Shown one piece after another: positions 25,217 to 33,614 of a stretch of 64,000 bases of DNA. Both the position numbers and the translations under genes were made by a program. The stretch's first letter is position 1, and each line of letters begins with the position of its first letter. The stretch lies in NCBI GenBank assembly GCA_964527565.1, contig CAZGOY010000003.1, forward strand, positions 71,517 through 135,516, in the 5' to 3' direction. The notes below the pieces were generated by a model. That model had not been told where the DNA came from, made no database searches, and was given only the letters and a program-made list of their open reading frames with translations. Source of the DNA: JAGXQV01 sp964527565. GTDB lineage: Bacteria > Pseudomonadota > Gammaproteobacteria > Burkholderiales > Sulfuricellaceae.

Positions 25217-25544
25217 ATATCAGACCATCATGCACGATGGGATGCCCGCTTTCGTGCTGGTGCCATTCGCTGAGTTTCAGCGAGTCAAGCCGCTTCTGGA
25301 TTATGCCGCCATTCAAAACGCCATCCCTCACGATGTCGTAGAAGCCAATGTTCTGCATGACGTACCGCTTATCCGCGCCTGGCGGGAGCACCTTGGTATG
25401 ACGCAAGAAGCAGTCGCTCAACGTGCCAACATGAAGCAGTCCGCTCTTGCCCGCCTTGAGCGTGGAGAAGGAAAACCGCGCAAGTCCACACTCAAAAAGC
25501 TCGCGGATGCGATGAAACTTACGGTTGAGCAGATCGAGGACTAG
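25200..25544 (+). CDS. XRE-family antitoxin
   Basis: 114 residues. The N-terminal half resembles a Phd-like or toxin-binding region (EYQTIMHDGMPAFVLVPFAEFQRVKPLL). The C-terminal helix-turn-helix reads LIRAWREHLGMTQEAVAQRANMKQSALARLERGEGKPRKSTLKKLADAM. It pairs with the upstream RelE toxin. Confidence 0.9.
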   Translation: MRIPTEYQTIMHDGMPAFVLVPFAEFQRVKPLLDYAAIQNAIPHDVVEANVLHDVPLIRAWREHLGMTQEAVAQRANMKQSALARLERGEGKPRKSTLKKLADAMKLTVEQIED

Positions 25545-25577
25545 TAGTTAGCGCCAAACAAGAGAAAAGCCGGGGTC

Positions 25578-25603
25578 GGATTTGACAAATTCACGGCCAG
25601 GCG
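25578..25603 (+). repeat. Direct repeat 2, right copy (gluQ 3'-end duplicate)
   Basis: GGATTTGACAAATTC followed by ACGGCCAGGCG, matching 23951-23976 with one mismatch. It is preceded by CGGGGTCGG, related to the GGTCAGGTCTTG repeat. Confidence 0.8.
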
Positions 25604-25655
25604 TAACCTGACATTCAGCGACATTGACTGACATTAATCCACACCTGAAGAAACC

Positions 25656-25877
25656 ATGAGCCAGATTACCGCTAGACTGCCGGATGAATTGGTCGCCTCG
25701 CTGGATGAGGCGGCTTCGCGCTTGCGCCGGACACGCGCCGAGATGGTCCGGCAAGCTGTGGAATATTACCTGGACGATTACGAGGATGTCTCCCGCGCCA
25801 TAGAAGTATTGCGCGATCCAGCCGACCCGGTGCTGGACTGGGAAGCCGTCAAGCATGACCTACTCCATCAGCATTAA
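25656..25877 (+). CDS. Ribbon-helix-helix antitoxin
   Basis: 73-residue CopG-type protein: MSQITARLPDELVASLDEAASRLRRTRAEMVRQAVEYYLDDYEDVSRAI, with a short acidic tail. It overlaps the following toxin gene by 23 bases. It should bind its promoter and neutralise the RelE toxin. Confidence 0.9.
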   Translation: MSQITARLPDELVASLDEAASRLRRTRAEMVRQAVEYYLDDYEDVSRAIEVLRDPADPVLDWEAVKHDLLHQH

Positions 25878-26109
25878 GCAGAGCGCGGCCAAGGCACTGG
25901 AAAAGTTGACGCGCGAAGACCGGCTGCGCATCATCTCCGCAATCGACCAGCTGAAAACCAATCCCACGGCGGGCGGCGCGCTCAAGGGCGAATTTTCCGG
26001 GCTGCGCCGCATCCGGATCGGCAATTATCGCGTGGTGTATGAAGTGCAGGATCACAAGCTGGTCGTGCTGGTTGTCCGTATCGGGCACCGCCGTGAAATT
26101 TACCGATGA
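25855..26109 (+). CDS. RelE-family toxin
   Basis: 84-residue RelE protein: MTYSISIKQSAAKALEKLTREDRLRIISAIDQLKTNP, then GLRRIRIGNYRVVYEVQDHKLVVLVVRIGHRREIYR. It has all the RelE landmarks (LRRIRxGxYRVxY, VxxxGHRxxxY). Predicted ribosome-dependent mRNase. Confidence 0.93.
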   Translation: MTYSISIKQSAAKALEKLTREDRLRIISAIDQLKTNPTAGGALKGEFSGLRRIRIGNYRVVYEVQDHKLVVLVVRIGHRREIYR

Positions 26110-26142
26110 CAGGATTCCATTTTTCAATTCATTGAGGAAACC

Positions 26143-26370
26143 ATGCCCTATTTCGTCTATAAGATCATTCCCCCCTTCAAGCAGCTCGAACAGCTCCAGG
26201 CCTTCGAAAAATTCCGCGAAGCCAGCGATTTCGCCAAGCGCCACCGCGCGGACATGCAGTCCGGCGACAAATACACCGTCAAGGTGGTTTTCGCCGACGA
26301 TGCTTTCAAGGCCGAGATGCTGCTGACCGAGGAGCGCGAACCGGAACCGATGGTGGGCGACGATTACTGA
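26143..26370 (+). CDS. Conserved hypothetical protein
   Basis: 75-residue protein MPYFVYKIIPPFKQLEQLQAFEKFREASDFAKRHRADMQSGDKYTVKVVFADDAFKAEMLLTEEREPEPMVGDDY. Soluble, charged, with an acidic end. A GAGGAAACC site precedes the ATG. The family appears restricted to betaproteobacteria as far as I recall. No function known. Confidence 0.8.
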   Translation: MPYFVYKIIPPFKQLEQLQAFEKFREASDFAKRHRADMQSGDKYTVKVVFADDAFKAEMLLTEEREPEPMVGDDY

Positions 26371-26410
26371 GGGTGTCCTCCCGTCACCCATCCGTGATAA
26401 ATTCCGCCTC

Positions 26411-27301
26411 ATGCGCCTCCCCGTTTTTTCAATCCATTCAAACCTGAAGCACGGATCAAACCTGGCGCGCGGACTGTTGGCGGCGCTGGCCCTCCTCGCC
26501 TGGCTGCTGCTCCTGCCGTTTGCCGCACAGGCGCAGACCGCCCAGACCGATGCGGCGACCGTACCGCTGGCGCCGGACATCCGGCGCATCGTCGCACGCG
26601 GCGAACTGGTGGTCGCCATGCCGCGTACCGACACGCCGCCTTTCTTCTACATGAAGGACGGCGAGATGCAGGGCATCGACGCCGAGCTGGCACGCGGACT
26701 GGCGCAGGAGCTCAAGGTGAAATTGCGTTTCGAGCGCAGCGCGGCGAGTTTCAACGAGGTGGTCGACGTGGTCGCGCGCGGCGAAGCCGATGCGGCCATC
26801 TGCAAGCTGTCGCGCACCCTCAACCGCGCCAGGACGGTGCGCTATTCCGAACCCTATCTCACCCTGCGCCACGTGCTGGCCCTCAACCGCGTGCGCTTCG
26901 CCGAACTCGCCAAGGGGCGCGACCTGCCCGCGGTGATCCGCCGTTTCGAAGGCTCGGTGGGGGTCATCGCCAAATCTTCCTATGCCGATTTCGCGCAGCA
27001 TAATTTCCCGCTGGCAAAAATCGTCGAATACCCGGATTGGGACACAGTCGTCGAGGCCCTGAAACGCGGCGAGGTGATCGCCGCCTATCGTGACGAATTC
27101 GAGATCAAGCGCCTGCTGAAGACCGATCCGCGCACCTCCCTGCACCTGCGCACGGTGACGCTGACCGATACCCAGGACTCGCTGGGCATCGCCGTGGCGC
27201 ACGACAGCCATCAACTGCTCGGCCTGATCAACCTCTATCTGGCGCAGCGCACGGAAAAGCTGAACGTGGACCATCTCCTCAAGCGGGTCGAGAGCCGCTG
27301 A
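26411..27301 (+). CDS. Periplasmic substrate-binding protein (SBP family 3)
   Basis: 296-residue protein with a hydrophobic signal segment (LLAALALLAWLLLLPFAAQAQ). The SBP_bac_3 fold begins at VARGELVVAMPRTDTPPFFYMKDGEMQGIDAELARGLAQEL, then ADAAICKLSRTLNRARTVRYSEPYL. The family binds polar amino acids. It is followed by an SDF-type transporter after five bases, not an ABC permease, which is an unusual pairing. Confidence 0.85.
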   Translation: MRLPVFSIHSNLKHGSNLARGLLAALALLAWLLLLPFAAQAQTAQTDAATVPLAPDIRRIVARGELVVAMPRTDTPPFFYMKDGEMQGIDAELARGLAQELKVKLRFERSAASFNEVVDVVARGEADAAICKLSRTLNRARTVRYSEPYLTLRHVLALNRVRFAELAKGRDLPAVIRRFEGSVGVIAKSSYADFAQHNFPLAKIVEYPDWDTVVEALKRGEVIAAYRDEFEIKRLLKTDPRTSLHLRTVTLTDTQDSLGIAVAHDSHQLLGLINLYLAQRTEKLNVDHLLKRVESR

Positions 27302-27306
27302 AGCCC

Positions 27307-28596
27307 ATGGCGGAAACGGCCAATACCTGGCGCAACATGGCGAACCGCCCTTCGGTGATCGTCGCCAGCCTGCTTGCCGGGATCGCCGCCGGCCTGCTGG
27401 CACCGGGAATGTCCCTCAATATCGGCATCGTCGGCGACATCTATGTCGATCTGCTGAAAATGATCATCCTGCCCTTCATGGTCTCGGCGGTGATCTTCAG
27501 CCTGCGCCAGCTCATCAGTGAAGGCGGCGCCTCGCAAATGCTGGGACGGGTGGTGGTCATCTTCATCACCGCGATGGCGGCGACGGCACTCACCGGGCTG
27601 CTGGTTTCCGTCACCATCGCGCCCGGCAGCAACCTCTCGCACGACACCCTGCAAACCCTGGGCAAGCTGGTCGGTGAAGACATCGACAGCAGCGGCCACA
27701 CCGACATGGCGCTGTTCGGCAACCCGGAACAGGCGAAGAAGCCCCTGGGCTTCGGCGACATGCTGCTCAGCATCATCCCCAACAACATCTTTGCCGCGCT
27801 CACCCAGGGCGACATGCTGAAGGCGCTGGTCTTCTCCCTGCTTTTCGGGCTGGCCATCGGCCATGCGCCGGCCAAGTCTACCGAATCGCTGACGCAGACG
27901 CTGGAAACCATCTACCATGCCTGCCAGAAGCTCACCCAGTGGTTCAACACCACGCTCCCGCTGGTGCTGTTCTCCATGGTGGCGAGCCAGGTCGCCAAAA
28001 CCGGGCTGGAGCCGATGCGCGCCATGCTCAAGTTCATTCTGACGCTGGGCGCCGGTTCGCTGACCATCATCGTCCTGTCGCTGTGGCTGCTGCGCTGGGC
28101 CAGCCGACTCTCGTGGCGCGAAGTCCTGCGCAGCCAGCGCGAACCGCTGACCATGGCCATCGCCACGCGCAGCAGCCCGGCCTGCATGCCGTCGATGATC
28201 GAAAGCCTGGTCAACCACTTGCACTTCCCGCGCGCGCGCATTGAACTGCTGGTGCCGCTGGGCGTGTCGCTGCTGCGCCTGGGGCCGGTGCTCTACTACG
28301 TGATTGCCACTTTTTTCATCGCCCAGATGTATGGCCGCGAACTTCAGCCGGTGGAAATCGCCGTGGTGGTGATCGGCGCCATGCTGGCCGGTTTCGCCTC
28401 TTCCGGCATGTCCGGCTTCATCAGCATTTCGCTGACCGGCATCGTCTGCTCATACATTCATCTGCCTTTCGAAGCGGCGCTGGCGCTGTTCCTGGCCATC
28501 GACCCGATTTGCGACATGTTGCGCACGCTGGTGCTGGTCGCCAGCAACAACGCCTTTGCGGCGCTCGCCTGCCGGCGGATGTCGCCACCGGCATAG
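27307..28596 (+). CDS. Divergent SDF (DAACS) family transporter 1
   Basis: 429-residue membrane protein of the dicarboxylate/amino acid:cation symporter fold. Visible: YVDLLKMIILPFMVSAVIFSLR (TM2-3), SIIPNNIFAALTQGDMLKALVFSLLFG, a hairpin-1-like ATRSSPACMPS, and TM8 with DPICDMLRT. The canonical TM7 N-M-D-G-T is replaced by LRLGP in PLGVSLLRLGPVLYY, and hairpin 2 reads SSGMSG in place of the usual GxPGG-type tip. Ion coupling or substrate therefore likely differs from GltP/DctA. Confidence 0.8.
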   Translation: MAETANTWRNMANRPSVIVASLLAGIAAGLLAPGMSLNIGIVGDIYVDLLKMIILPFMVSAVIFSLRQLISEGGASQMLGRVVVIFITAMAATALTGLLVSVTIAPGSNLSHDTLQTLGKLVGEDIDSSGHTDMALFGNPEQAKKPLGFGDMLLSIIPNNIFAALTQGDMLKALVFSLLFGLAIGHAPAKSTESLTQTLETIYHACQKLTQWFNTTLPLVLFSMVASQVAKTGLEPMRAMLKFILTLGAGSLTIIVLSLWLLRWASRLSWREVLRSQREPLTMAIATRSSPACMPSMIESLVNHLHFPRARIELLVPLGVSLLRLGPVLYYVIATFFIAQMYGRELQPVEIAVVVIGAMLAGFASSGMSGFISISLTGIVCSYIHLPFEAALALFLAIDPICDMLRTLVLVASNNAFAALACRRMSPPA

Positions 28597-28606
28597 GGAG
28601 GGCGGT

Positions 28607-29305
28607 ATGCTCGGGATACTGGGTGGCATGGGCCCGGCAGCCAGCGCCGATTTCTTCGGCAAGCTGGTCGCGCTGACGCCGGCGAAATGCGACCAGGAAC
28701 ATATTCCGCTGATGCTCACCTGCCTGCCGCAGACCCCCGACCGTTCGGCGGCCATCCTCGGCTACGGGCCTTCCGCCCTGCCGGGCCTGATGGACGGACT
28801 GCGCCGCCTGGTGGATGGCGGCGCCAAGGCCATCGTCATCCCCTGCAACGCCAGCCACCACTGGCACGATGAGCTGCAAGCCGCCGCCGGCGTGCCGATC
28901 CTGCACATCGCCGATGCCGCCATCCGCGCCCTGCCGCCCGGCGACGGCCCGGTGCTCGTCATGGCCACCCGCGGAGCTCTGGCCTCGGGCTTTTACCAGC
29001 GCAAACTGCGCGCGGCGGGAAGAGCCTGGCGCCTGCCCGCCGCCGGAGACGCTCAGGAAAAGGTGGATGCCGTCATCGACGGCATCAAGCAGGGCGAGCC
29101 CGCGCGCGCCGCCGACCTGCTGGCGCAGTTATGGCAGGATTTTGCCGCCGACGGCATCTGCGCGGCCATCATGGCTTGCACCGAAATTCCGCTGGCCGCC
29201 GCGCGCCTGCCGTCACCGCCTTTCGCCGCCATCGACAGCAACCTGGAACTGGCGCGCGCCGCCGTCGCCCACGCCATTGCCCAAGGCTGGAACCGCCCAT
29301 GCTGA
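28607..29305 (+). CDS. Aspartate/glutamate racemase family protein
   Basis: 232-residue protein: MLGILGGMGPAASADFFGKLVALTPAKCDQEHIPLML, with both catalytic cysteines (IVIPCNASHHW and AIMACTEIPLAA). It interconverts L- and D-acidic amino acids without a cofactor. Located between two SDF-fold transporters. It overlaps the second by seven bases, so a shared substrate class (acidic amino acids) is inferred. Confidence 0.88.
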   Translation: MLGILGGMGPAASADFFGKLVALTPAKCDQEHIPLMLTCLPQTPDRSAAILGYGPSALPGLMDGLRRLVDGGAKAIVIPCNASHHWHDELQAAAGVPILHIADAAIRALPPGDGPVLVMATRGALASGFYQRKLRAAGRAWRLPAAGDAQEKVDAVIDGIKQGEPARAADLLAQLWQDFAADGICAAIMACTEIPLAAARLPSPPFAAIDSNLELARAAVAHAIAQGWNRPC

Positions 29306-30585
29306 AGAAGCTGGCCACCCATCCGGCGACGATCGCCGCCGCCATCATCGGCGGCGTCATGCTCGGCATCTGGGCGCCGGTGTTTTCATCGGGCATCGGC
29401 TTCATCGGCGCGGTATACATCAACCTGCTGAAAATGGTGGTGTTGCCGTTCATGGTCTCCGCCATCATTTTCAGCATGCGCCAACTGTTCCAGATGGAAG
29501 GTTTCGAGCGCAACATCGGCAAGGTGGCGTTTTATTTTCTTGCCGCCATCGCCCTGTCGGCGGTCATCGGCGCCGCTACCGGCGGCCTTGCCGGACCGGG
29601 CCGCGGCCTCGAACCCGAAACGCTGATTGTCTTCGGCAAGATGGTGGAAAAATCCACGGGCACCGCGACCGACTACGCGTTGCCCCTCTCCGCGCCGGAG
29701 GCGGAGGTGGCGGATAATGCGCCGCGGCAGGTGGTGCAGCAGATCATCCCGGACAACATCTTTGCCGCCCTGTCCCAGGGCGACAGCATCAAGATCCTCT
29801 TTTTCGCCATTCTCTTCGGCATCGCTTTCGGCTTCGCCCCCAACCGCATCGCCGATTCGCTTTCTTTCACCCTTGAATCGGTCTACCGCGCCTGCCAGGT
29901 GCTGATCAAATGGTTCAATTTGTTCCTGCCGCCGGTCCTGGTCGCCATGCTCGCCTCGCAGATCGCCGACACCGGGCTCGAACCCCTGATCGCCATGACC
30001 AAGTTCGTCATCGCCTTCTGCGCGGTTTCCGGCCTGCTGGCGCTGATTTGCGCCGGTCTGGTCATGGCGCGCGCCGGGGTCGGGGCGGGCGAATTCCTCG
30101 GCGCCTTCCGCGAGACCATCCTGCTCGCCATCGCCACCGGCAGCAACACTGCCTGCATTCCCAACACCATCGAGGCCATGGCCGGGAAACTGCGCTTCAA
30201 CCGCGCCATCGTCGAACTCCTGACCCCGATGGGGGCGGCGCTGCTGCGCACCGGCCCGGCGCTCTACTACGCGCTGGCGGCGGTGTTCATCGCGCAGCTC
30301 TACGAACGCCCGTTCGAAATCGAGCACTGGCTGCTGCTCACGCTCGGCGCCTTCGTCGGCGGCCTGGCCTCGGCCGGCAGTTCCGGCATCGTCACTCTCG
30401 GCTTCGGCGCCCTGGCCTGCGCCTACGTCGGCCTGCCCTTCGATGCCGCCTTCATTCTGTTTGTCGCCGTCGACCGCGTGTGCGAAATCCCGCGCACGCT
30501 TTTCAACGTCATGTCGTCCTGCCTGGTCATCGCCGGGGTTTGTCCGCGTCCTGTCGTCTCCGAAGCGGTTCCGCAGGCAGCATAA
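29299..30585 (+). CDS. Divergent SDF (DAACS) family transporter 2
   Basis: 428-residue paralogue of the protein at 27307. It shares YINLLKMVVLPFMVSAIIFSMRQL, QQIIPDNIFAALSQGDSIKILFFAILFG and ATGSNTACIPNTIEAM (hairpin 1). The TM7 motif here is LRTGP in place of NMDGT, and the TM8 segment is DRVCEIPRTLFNV. The two transporters share the same TM7 deviation, so it is ancestral to the pair and not decay. Confidence 0.8.
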   Translation: MLKKLATHPATIAAAIIGGVMLGIWAPVFSSGIGFIGAVYINLLKMVVLPFMVSAIIFSMRQLFQMEGFERNIGKVAFYFLAAIALSAVIGAATGGLAGPGRGLEPETLIVFGKMVEKSTGTATDYALPLSAPEAEVADNAPRQVVQQIIPDNIFAALSQGDSIKILFFAILFGIAFGFAPNRIADSLSFTLESVYRACQVLIKWFNLFLPPVLVAMLASQIADTGLEPLIAMTKFVIAFCAVSGLLALICAGLVMARAGVGAGEFLGAFRETILLAIATGSNTACIPNTIEAMAGKLRFNRAIVELLTPMGAALLRTGPALYYALAAVFIAQLYERPFEIEHWLLLTLGAFVGGLASAGSSGIVTLGFGALACAYVGLPFDAAFILFVAVDRVCEIPRTLFNVMSSCLVIAGVCPRPVVSEAVPQAA

Positions 30586-30597
30586 TGGGGGAACACC

Positions 30598-31254
30598 ATG
30601 AAGGATAAGCACATCGTTCTCGCCGTCGCCACCCTCAAGGGCGGCAGCGGCAAAAGCACCGTCGCCGGTTGCCTGGCCGTCCACTGGCGTCTGGCCGGTT
30701 TCAACCCGGCCCTGATCGACGCCGACCCGCAACGCTCACTGGCGCGCCTGGGCAAGCGCGAACGCGCCCTGGGCGGCGTGCCGGTGCACGAGGCGAGCGA
30801 AAGCGGCGAGGACATCGCCGCGCTCGCCCGCCGCCTGGGCGCCGCACACAGCCCGGTGATCCTCGACACCGCCGGTTTCCGCGCGCCCTCCACCTTCGCC
30901 GCGCTGGCCGCCGCCAACCTGGTGCTGGTGCCGGTGAAGCCCTCGCCACTCGACGTCGACGTCATGCTGGATACCGCGCGCGTGCTGTTCCACACGGCGG
31001 AAGGCAAGGTGCCGCGCTTCTATTGCCTGCTGACGCAAACCACGCGCGACAGCGTCATCGCCCGCCACATCCGCAACGAACTGACGGAAGCCGGTTTTCC
31101 GCTGCTCGAATGCGAGCTGATCAACCGCGTCGGCTACGGCGAAGCCGCCCTGTCCGGCGCCACCCCCTCGCTGCTCGACCCGCGCGGCCCGGCCGCCGTG
31201 GATATCGCCGCCCTGGCCGCCGAAATCGAAACCTTGCTGGAGACCACGCCATGA
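30598..31254 (+). CDS. ParA-family ATPase
   Basis: 218-residue deviant Walker P-loop ATPase: TLKGGSGKSTVAGCLAVHW (KGGxGKST), ALIDADPQRSLARLGKRE and VILDTAGFRAPST. It is an orphan, with no ParB partner visible. It overlaps the DUF697 gene by four bases. Such orphan ParA/MipZ-like ATPases position membrane or cytoplasmic cargo. The cargo here is unknown. Confidence 0.88.
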   Translation: MKDKHIVLAVATLKGGSGKSTVAGCLAVHWRLAGFNPALIDADPQRSLARLGKRERALGGVPVHEASESGEDIAALARRLGAAHSPVILDTAGFRAPSTFAALAAANLVLVPVKPSPLDVDVMLDTARVLFHTAEGKVPRFYCLLTQTTRDSVIARHIRNELTEAGFPLLECELINRVGYGEAALSGATPSLLDPRGPAAVDIAALAAEIETLLETTP

Positions 31255-31817
31255 GCAAACACCTGCCCAAGAGCACCTTGAGTACGCTGGACGACATCCA
31301 GCGGGAAACCGCCGCCGCTTCCGGTGCTCCCCTCGGCGTTGCGGAAAGCCGCACGAGCGCACCGCCCTTGCCCGCACCAGCACCAGCTCCGCTGCGGCAA
31401 GCCGCCTCCCGGCTGCGGCGCGCCCAGGCCGACAATATCGTCGAGCGCTACACGACCTATTCCGCCCTGGGTGGCGGCATCCCCCTGGTGATCGTCGATA
31501 CCCTCAGCGTCAGCCTGATCGTTTTCAACATGGCGCGCGCGCTGGCGGAACATTACCGCGCGCCCTTCGCGGATGACCGCGTCAAGGCCGCCGTCGCCGC
31601 GCTGGTCGGCGGCATCGCCGCGCCGGGACTGGGCAACCTCGCCACCCACCTCCTGACCCGCATCGTTCCCGGTGCCTGGCTGATCGGCGCCGCCGCCTCT
31701 TCCGCCGCCGCCGCCGCCCTGACCCGCTATACCGGGCAGATGTTTATCGAGCATTTCGAGGCGGGCGGCACCACGCTGGATTTCGATTTCGGCAAGCTCC
31801 AGCCCCATTTGCGCTGA
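31251..31817 (+). CDS. DUF697 (YcjF-like) membrane protein
   Basis: 188 residues. A Pro/Ala-rich N-terminal linker (about residues 20-50) leads to NIVERYTTYSALGGGIPLVIVDTLSVSLIVFNMARALAEHY, then two further hydrophobic glycine/alanine-rich segments. This is the DUF697/YcjF arrangement. It is coupled to the ParA gene (ATGA). Its final 16 or so bases and the following 60 are duplicated at 34067-34144. Confidence 0.8.
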   Translation: MSKHLPKSTLSTLDDIQRETAAASGAPLGVAESRTSAPPLPAPAPAPLRQAASRLRRAQADNIVERYTTYSALGGGIPLVIVDTLSVSLIVFNMARALAEHYRAPFADDRVKAAVAALVGGIAAPGLGNLATHLLTRIVPGAWLIGAAASSAAAAALTRYTGQMFIEHFEAGGTTLDFDFGKLQPHLR

Positions 31818-31879
31818 GGCGAAACCATGTTAGGGTTGTCGTTATTCAGAATTGTTTTTCCAATAAAAACGGGTGATGA
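31800..31879 (+). repeat. Direct repeat 3, left copy (DUF697 gene 3' end)
   Basis: 80 bp from the last codons of the DUF697 gene (CCATTTGCGCTGA) through CATGTTAGGGTTGTCGTTAT to GGGTGATGA. The right copy at 34067-34144 is about 90% identical and leads into the first AidA-like gene. The pair brackets the ccdAB/parDE island. Confidence 0.92.
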
Positions 31880-31907
31880 TAATTCAAGACCTGACACCGG
31901 CGGTTGG
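31876..31907 (-). repeat. GGTCAGGTCTTG repeat, inverted single arm
   Basis: TGATGATAATTCAAGACCTG then ACACCGG, the reverse complement of the arm seen at 23982. It starts exactly where direct repeat 3 ends, at the left island junction. Confidence 0.8.
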
Positions 31908-31935
31908 ACGACAAATAAGGACGCGGGAGAAAATC

Positions 31936-32190
31936 ATGAATATTGTTATTTTTGGGTATGAAGTGCATGCGTTAGTATTTGCGGTAATGTCTGTTATTGT
32001 TGTTCAGGTACTGTTCCCTTTAATTGGTTATCTGATGCAACCGGGCGACATTGATAAAAACACTAACAAAGTGCGGCACGATGAAGTACAGACACCTGAT
32101 ACTTGTGACGACAATTCGTTGTTTTCTTACGGGTGTCGAGACGCCGACGCTTTAAAGCAATTTGTGATGATGCCGGACGATTATAAATAA
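31936..32190 (+). CDS. Small membrane protein, unknown function
   Basis: 84 residues with one clear TM helix (VHALVFAVMSVIVVQVLFPLIGYLM) and a polar C-terminal part (DIDKNTNKVRHDEVQTPDTCDDNSLFSYGCRDADALKQF). The codon use is more AT-rich than the flanking genes, suggesting transfer. A GGGAGAAAATC stretch precedes ATG 31936. Not recognised. Confidence 0.6.
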   Translation: MNIVIFGYEVHALVFAVMSVIVVQVLFPLIGYLMQPGDIDKNTNKVRHDEVQTPDTCDDNSLFSYGCRDADALKQFVMMPDDYK

Positions 32191-32208
32191 CAAAGTAGCT
32201 AAGAAATT

Positions 32209-32288
32209 CGGGGTCAGGTCTTGAGTTATCAGCAATATCACAAATGCCGGGGCATCAAAAAAATGATGATTTAAGACCTGACCCCGGC
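32209..32288. repeat. GGTCAGGTCTTG palindrome, complete copy
   Basis: 80-bp inverted repeat. CGGGGTCAGGTCTTGAGTTA pairs with TTTAAGACCTGACCCCGG. The loop contains AATATCACAAATGCC and GGGGCATCAAAAAAATGAT. The same structure is at 33694-33766. Confidence 0.9.
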
Positions 32289-32351
32289 GTCTTCGTAAAT
32301 TGACTTGTCCGGATGCTCACGCGCATCATCTTGCGCATTTAAGGAGCCGCG

Positions 32352-32603
32352 ATGCCGACCAACATGGTCATGTCGTCCAAAAAAGGTAGGCTGTCCCTCT
32401 CGATCGACCAAGGGATTCTCAACCGCCTTGAGCCTTACAAGCGGGATATCAATCTCTCGGCACAGGCCGAACAGATGATCGAGTGTCTCCTCGATCAATT
32501 GGAAAATCGCGATTGGGCAAAACGCAATGCCGCCGCGCTTGCCAAGTATGGTCAGGCCATTGCCGCCACCGGCCTGGCCGGCGCGGAATTTGACAGGATT
32601 TAG
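32352..32603 (+). CDS. ccdA: CcdA-type antitoxin
   Basis: 83 residues. The N-terminal RHH-like part reads KGRLSLSIDQGILNRLEPYKRDINLSAQAEQMI. The C-terminal toxin-binding tail WAKRNAAALAKYGQAIAATGLAGAEFDRI follows the CcdA W...N...Y...I...G pattern. It sits two bases before ccdB. CcdA binds CcdB and autorepresses. Confidence 0.9.
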   Translation: MPTNMVMSSKKGRLSLSIDQGILNRLEPYKRDINLSAQAEQMIECLLDQLENRDWAKRNAAALAKYGQAIAATGLAGAEFDRI

Positions 32604-32605
32604 CC

Positions 32606-32917
32606 TTGCCGCAGCACGACATATACCCGAATCCCGGCAGTCAAAGGGTTCACATTCCCTTTCTTGTTGTCGTGCAAAACGATCACATATCCAACCACAC
32701 GGGCGCGTCCGTGGTTATTCCATTGCGCACCAACATGGAACCGGTGCCCGTCCTGGCACCGTTGGTGGAGGTTCCCGGCCATGGGACTCTTGTCCTGTCC
32801 GCCGCCGAGATTTTTACCATAGACACGCCGCGCCTGAAACACCCGGTTGCTTCCCTGTCCACGCAGGACAGGGCAAAGATCAAACCGGCCATAGACAAGG
32901 TGATTGGCGAATACTGA
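32606..32917 (+). CDS. ccdB: CcdB-type gyrase-poisoning toxin
   Basis: 103 residues from TTG 32606: PQHDIYPNPGSQRVHIPFLVVVQNDHISNHTGASVVIPLRTN, ending with LSTQDRAKIKPAIDKVIGEY. This matches CcdB, which traps DNA gyrase via its C-terminus. TTG is required because the conserved N-terminal strand starts there, directly after the ccdA stop. Confidence 0.9.
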   Translation: MPQHDIYPNPGSQRVHIPFLVVVQNDHISNHTGASVVIPLRTNMEPVPVLAPLVEVPGHGTLVLSAAEIFTIDTPRLKHPVASLSTQDRAKIKPAIDKVIGEY

Positions 32918-33000
32918 CGACAATATTCCCCAAAATTTATTTTCTGTTCTTATAATCTTTTCTGAGCAGAATGTGCCACAACCAAGTGAAGGAAAATGGA

Positions 33001-33282
33001 ATGCCTACCCGCAATGTCGTACTGACCGACAGTCAGGCAAAGTTCGTCGAGCAGATGGTGGTCAGTGGCCACTACCAGAATGCCAGCGAGGTGCTGCGCG
33101 AGGGCTTGCGCCTTGTGCAGGCGCGAGAAGCCGAGCAGGCCGCCAAGCTTGCCGCCATGCGCGAGGCCGTGGCTGTGGGCATCGCCGACATCGAGGCCGG
33201 GCGTTATACCGAGTTTAACGATGCGGCTTCGCTGGATGCATACTTGGCTGAAATCGCTGACAGGGCGATCAATGCCGCATGA
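33001..33282 (+). CDS. ParD-family antitoxin
   Basis: 93-residue RHH protein: MPTRNVVLTDSQAKFVEQMVVSGHYQNASEVLREGLRLVQAREAEQAAKLAAMREAVAVGIADIEAGRY, the typical ParD pattern of N-terminal DNA binding and long helical toxin wrap. It overlaps the ParE gene by four bases. A GAAGGA site lies upstream. Confidence 0.92.
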   Translation: MPTRNVVLTDSQAKFVEQMVVSGHYQNASEVLREGLRLVQAREAEQAAKLAAMREAVAVGIADIEAGRYTEFNDAASLDAYLAEIADRAINAA

Positions 33283-33614
33283 GACGAAGCTGGCGTGTAT
33301 GGCTGGCAGAAGGTGCTGAACGAGATTTCTTCAACATTTTGCACTGGACGACCGAACAGTTTGGCAAGCGTCAGGCGCGGGTTTATGAAACGACGCTGCG
33401 CAATGCACTGAAGGCGCTCGCATTTGGTCCCAATGCCTTGGGTTGTCTGGTGAGGCCAGATTTGGGGGCTGATGTCGCCAGCCTCCATGTGGCACGCCAG
33501 GGGTGTAAGGCGCGGCACCTCATTGTTTTTCGCGCCCATGAAAAAATGTCCGCCATTGAGGTGCTGCGCATCCTGCACGACAGCATGGATTTGGCGCGGC
33601 ACATGGATTCGTGA
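33279..33614 (+). CDS. ParE-family toxin
   Basis: 111-residue ParE: WRVWLAEGAERDFFNILHWTTEQFGKRQARVYETTLRNALKALAFGP, then CKARHLIVFRAHEKMSAIEVLRILHDSMDLARHM. It shows the ParE signature ending VLRILHxxMDxxRH. Likely gyrase poison. Coupled to parD (ATGA). Confidence 0.93.
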   Translation: MRRSWRVWLAEGAERDFFNILHWTTEQFGKRQARVYETTLRNALKALAFGPNALGCLVRPDLGADVASLHVARQGCKARHLIVFRAHEKMSAIEVLRILHDSMDLARHMDS

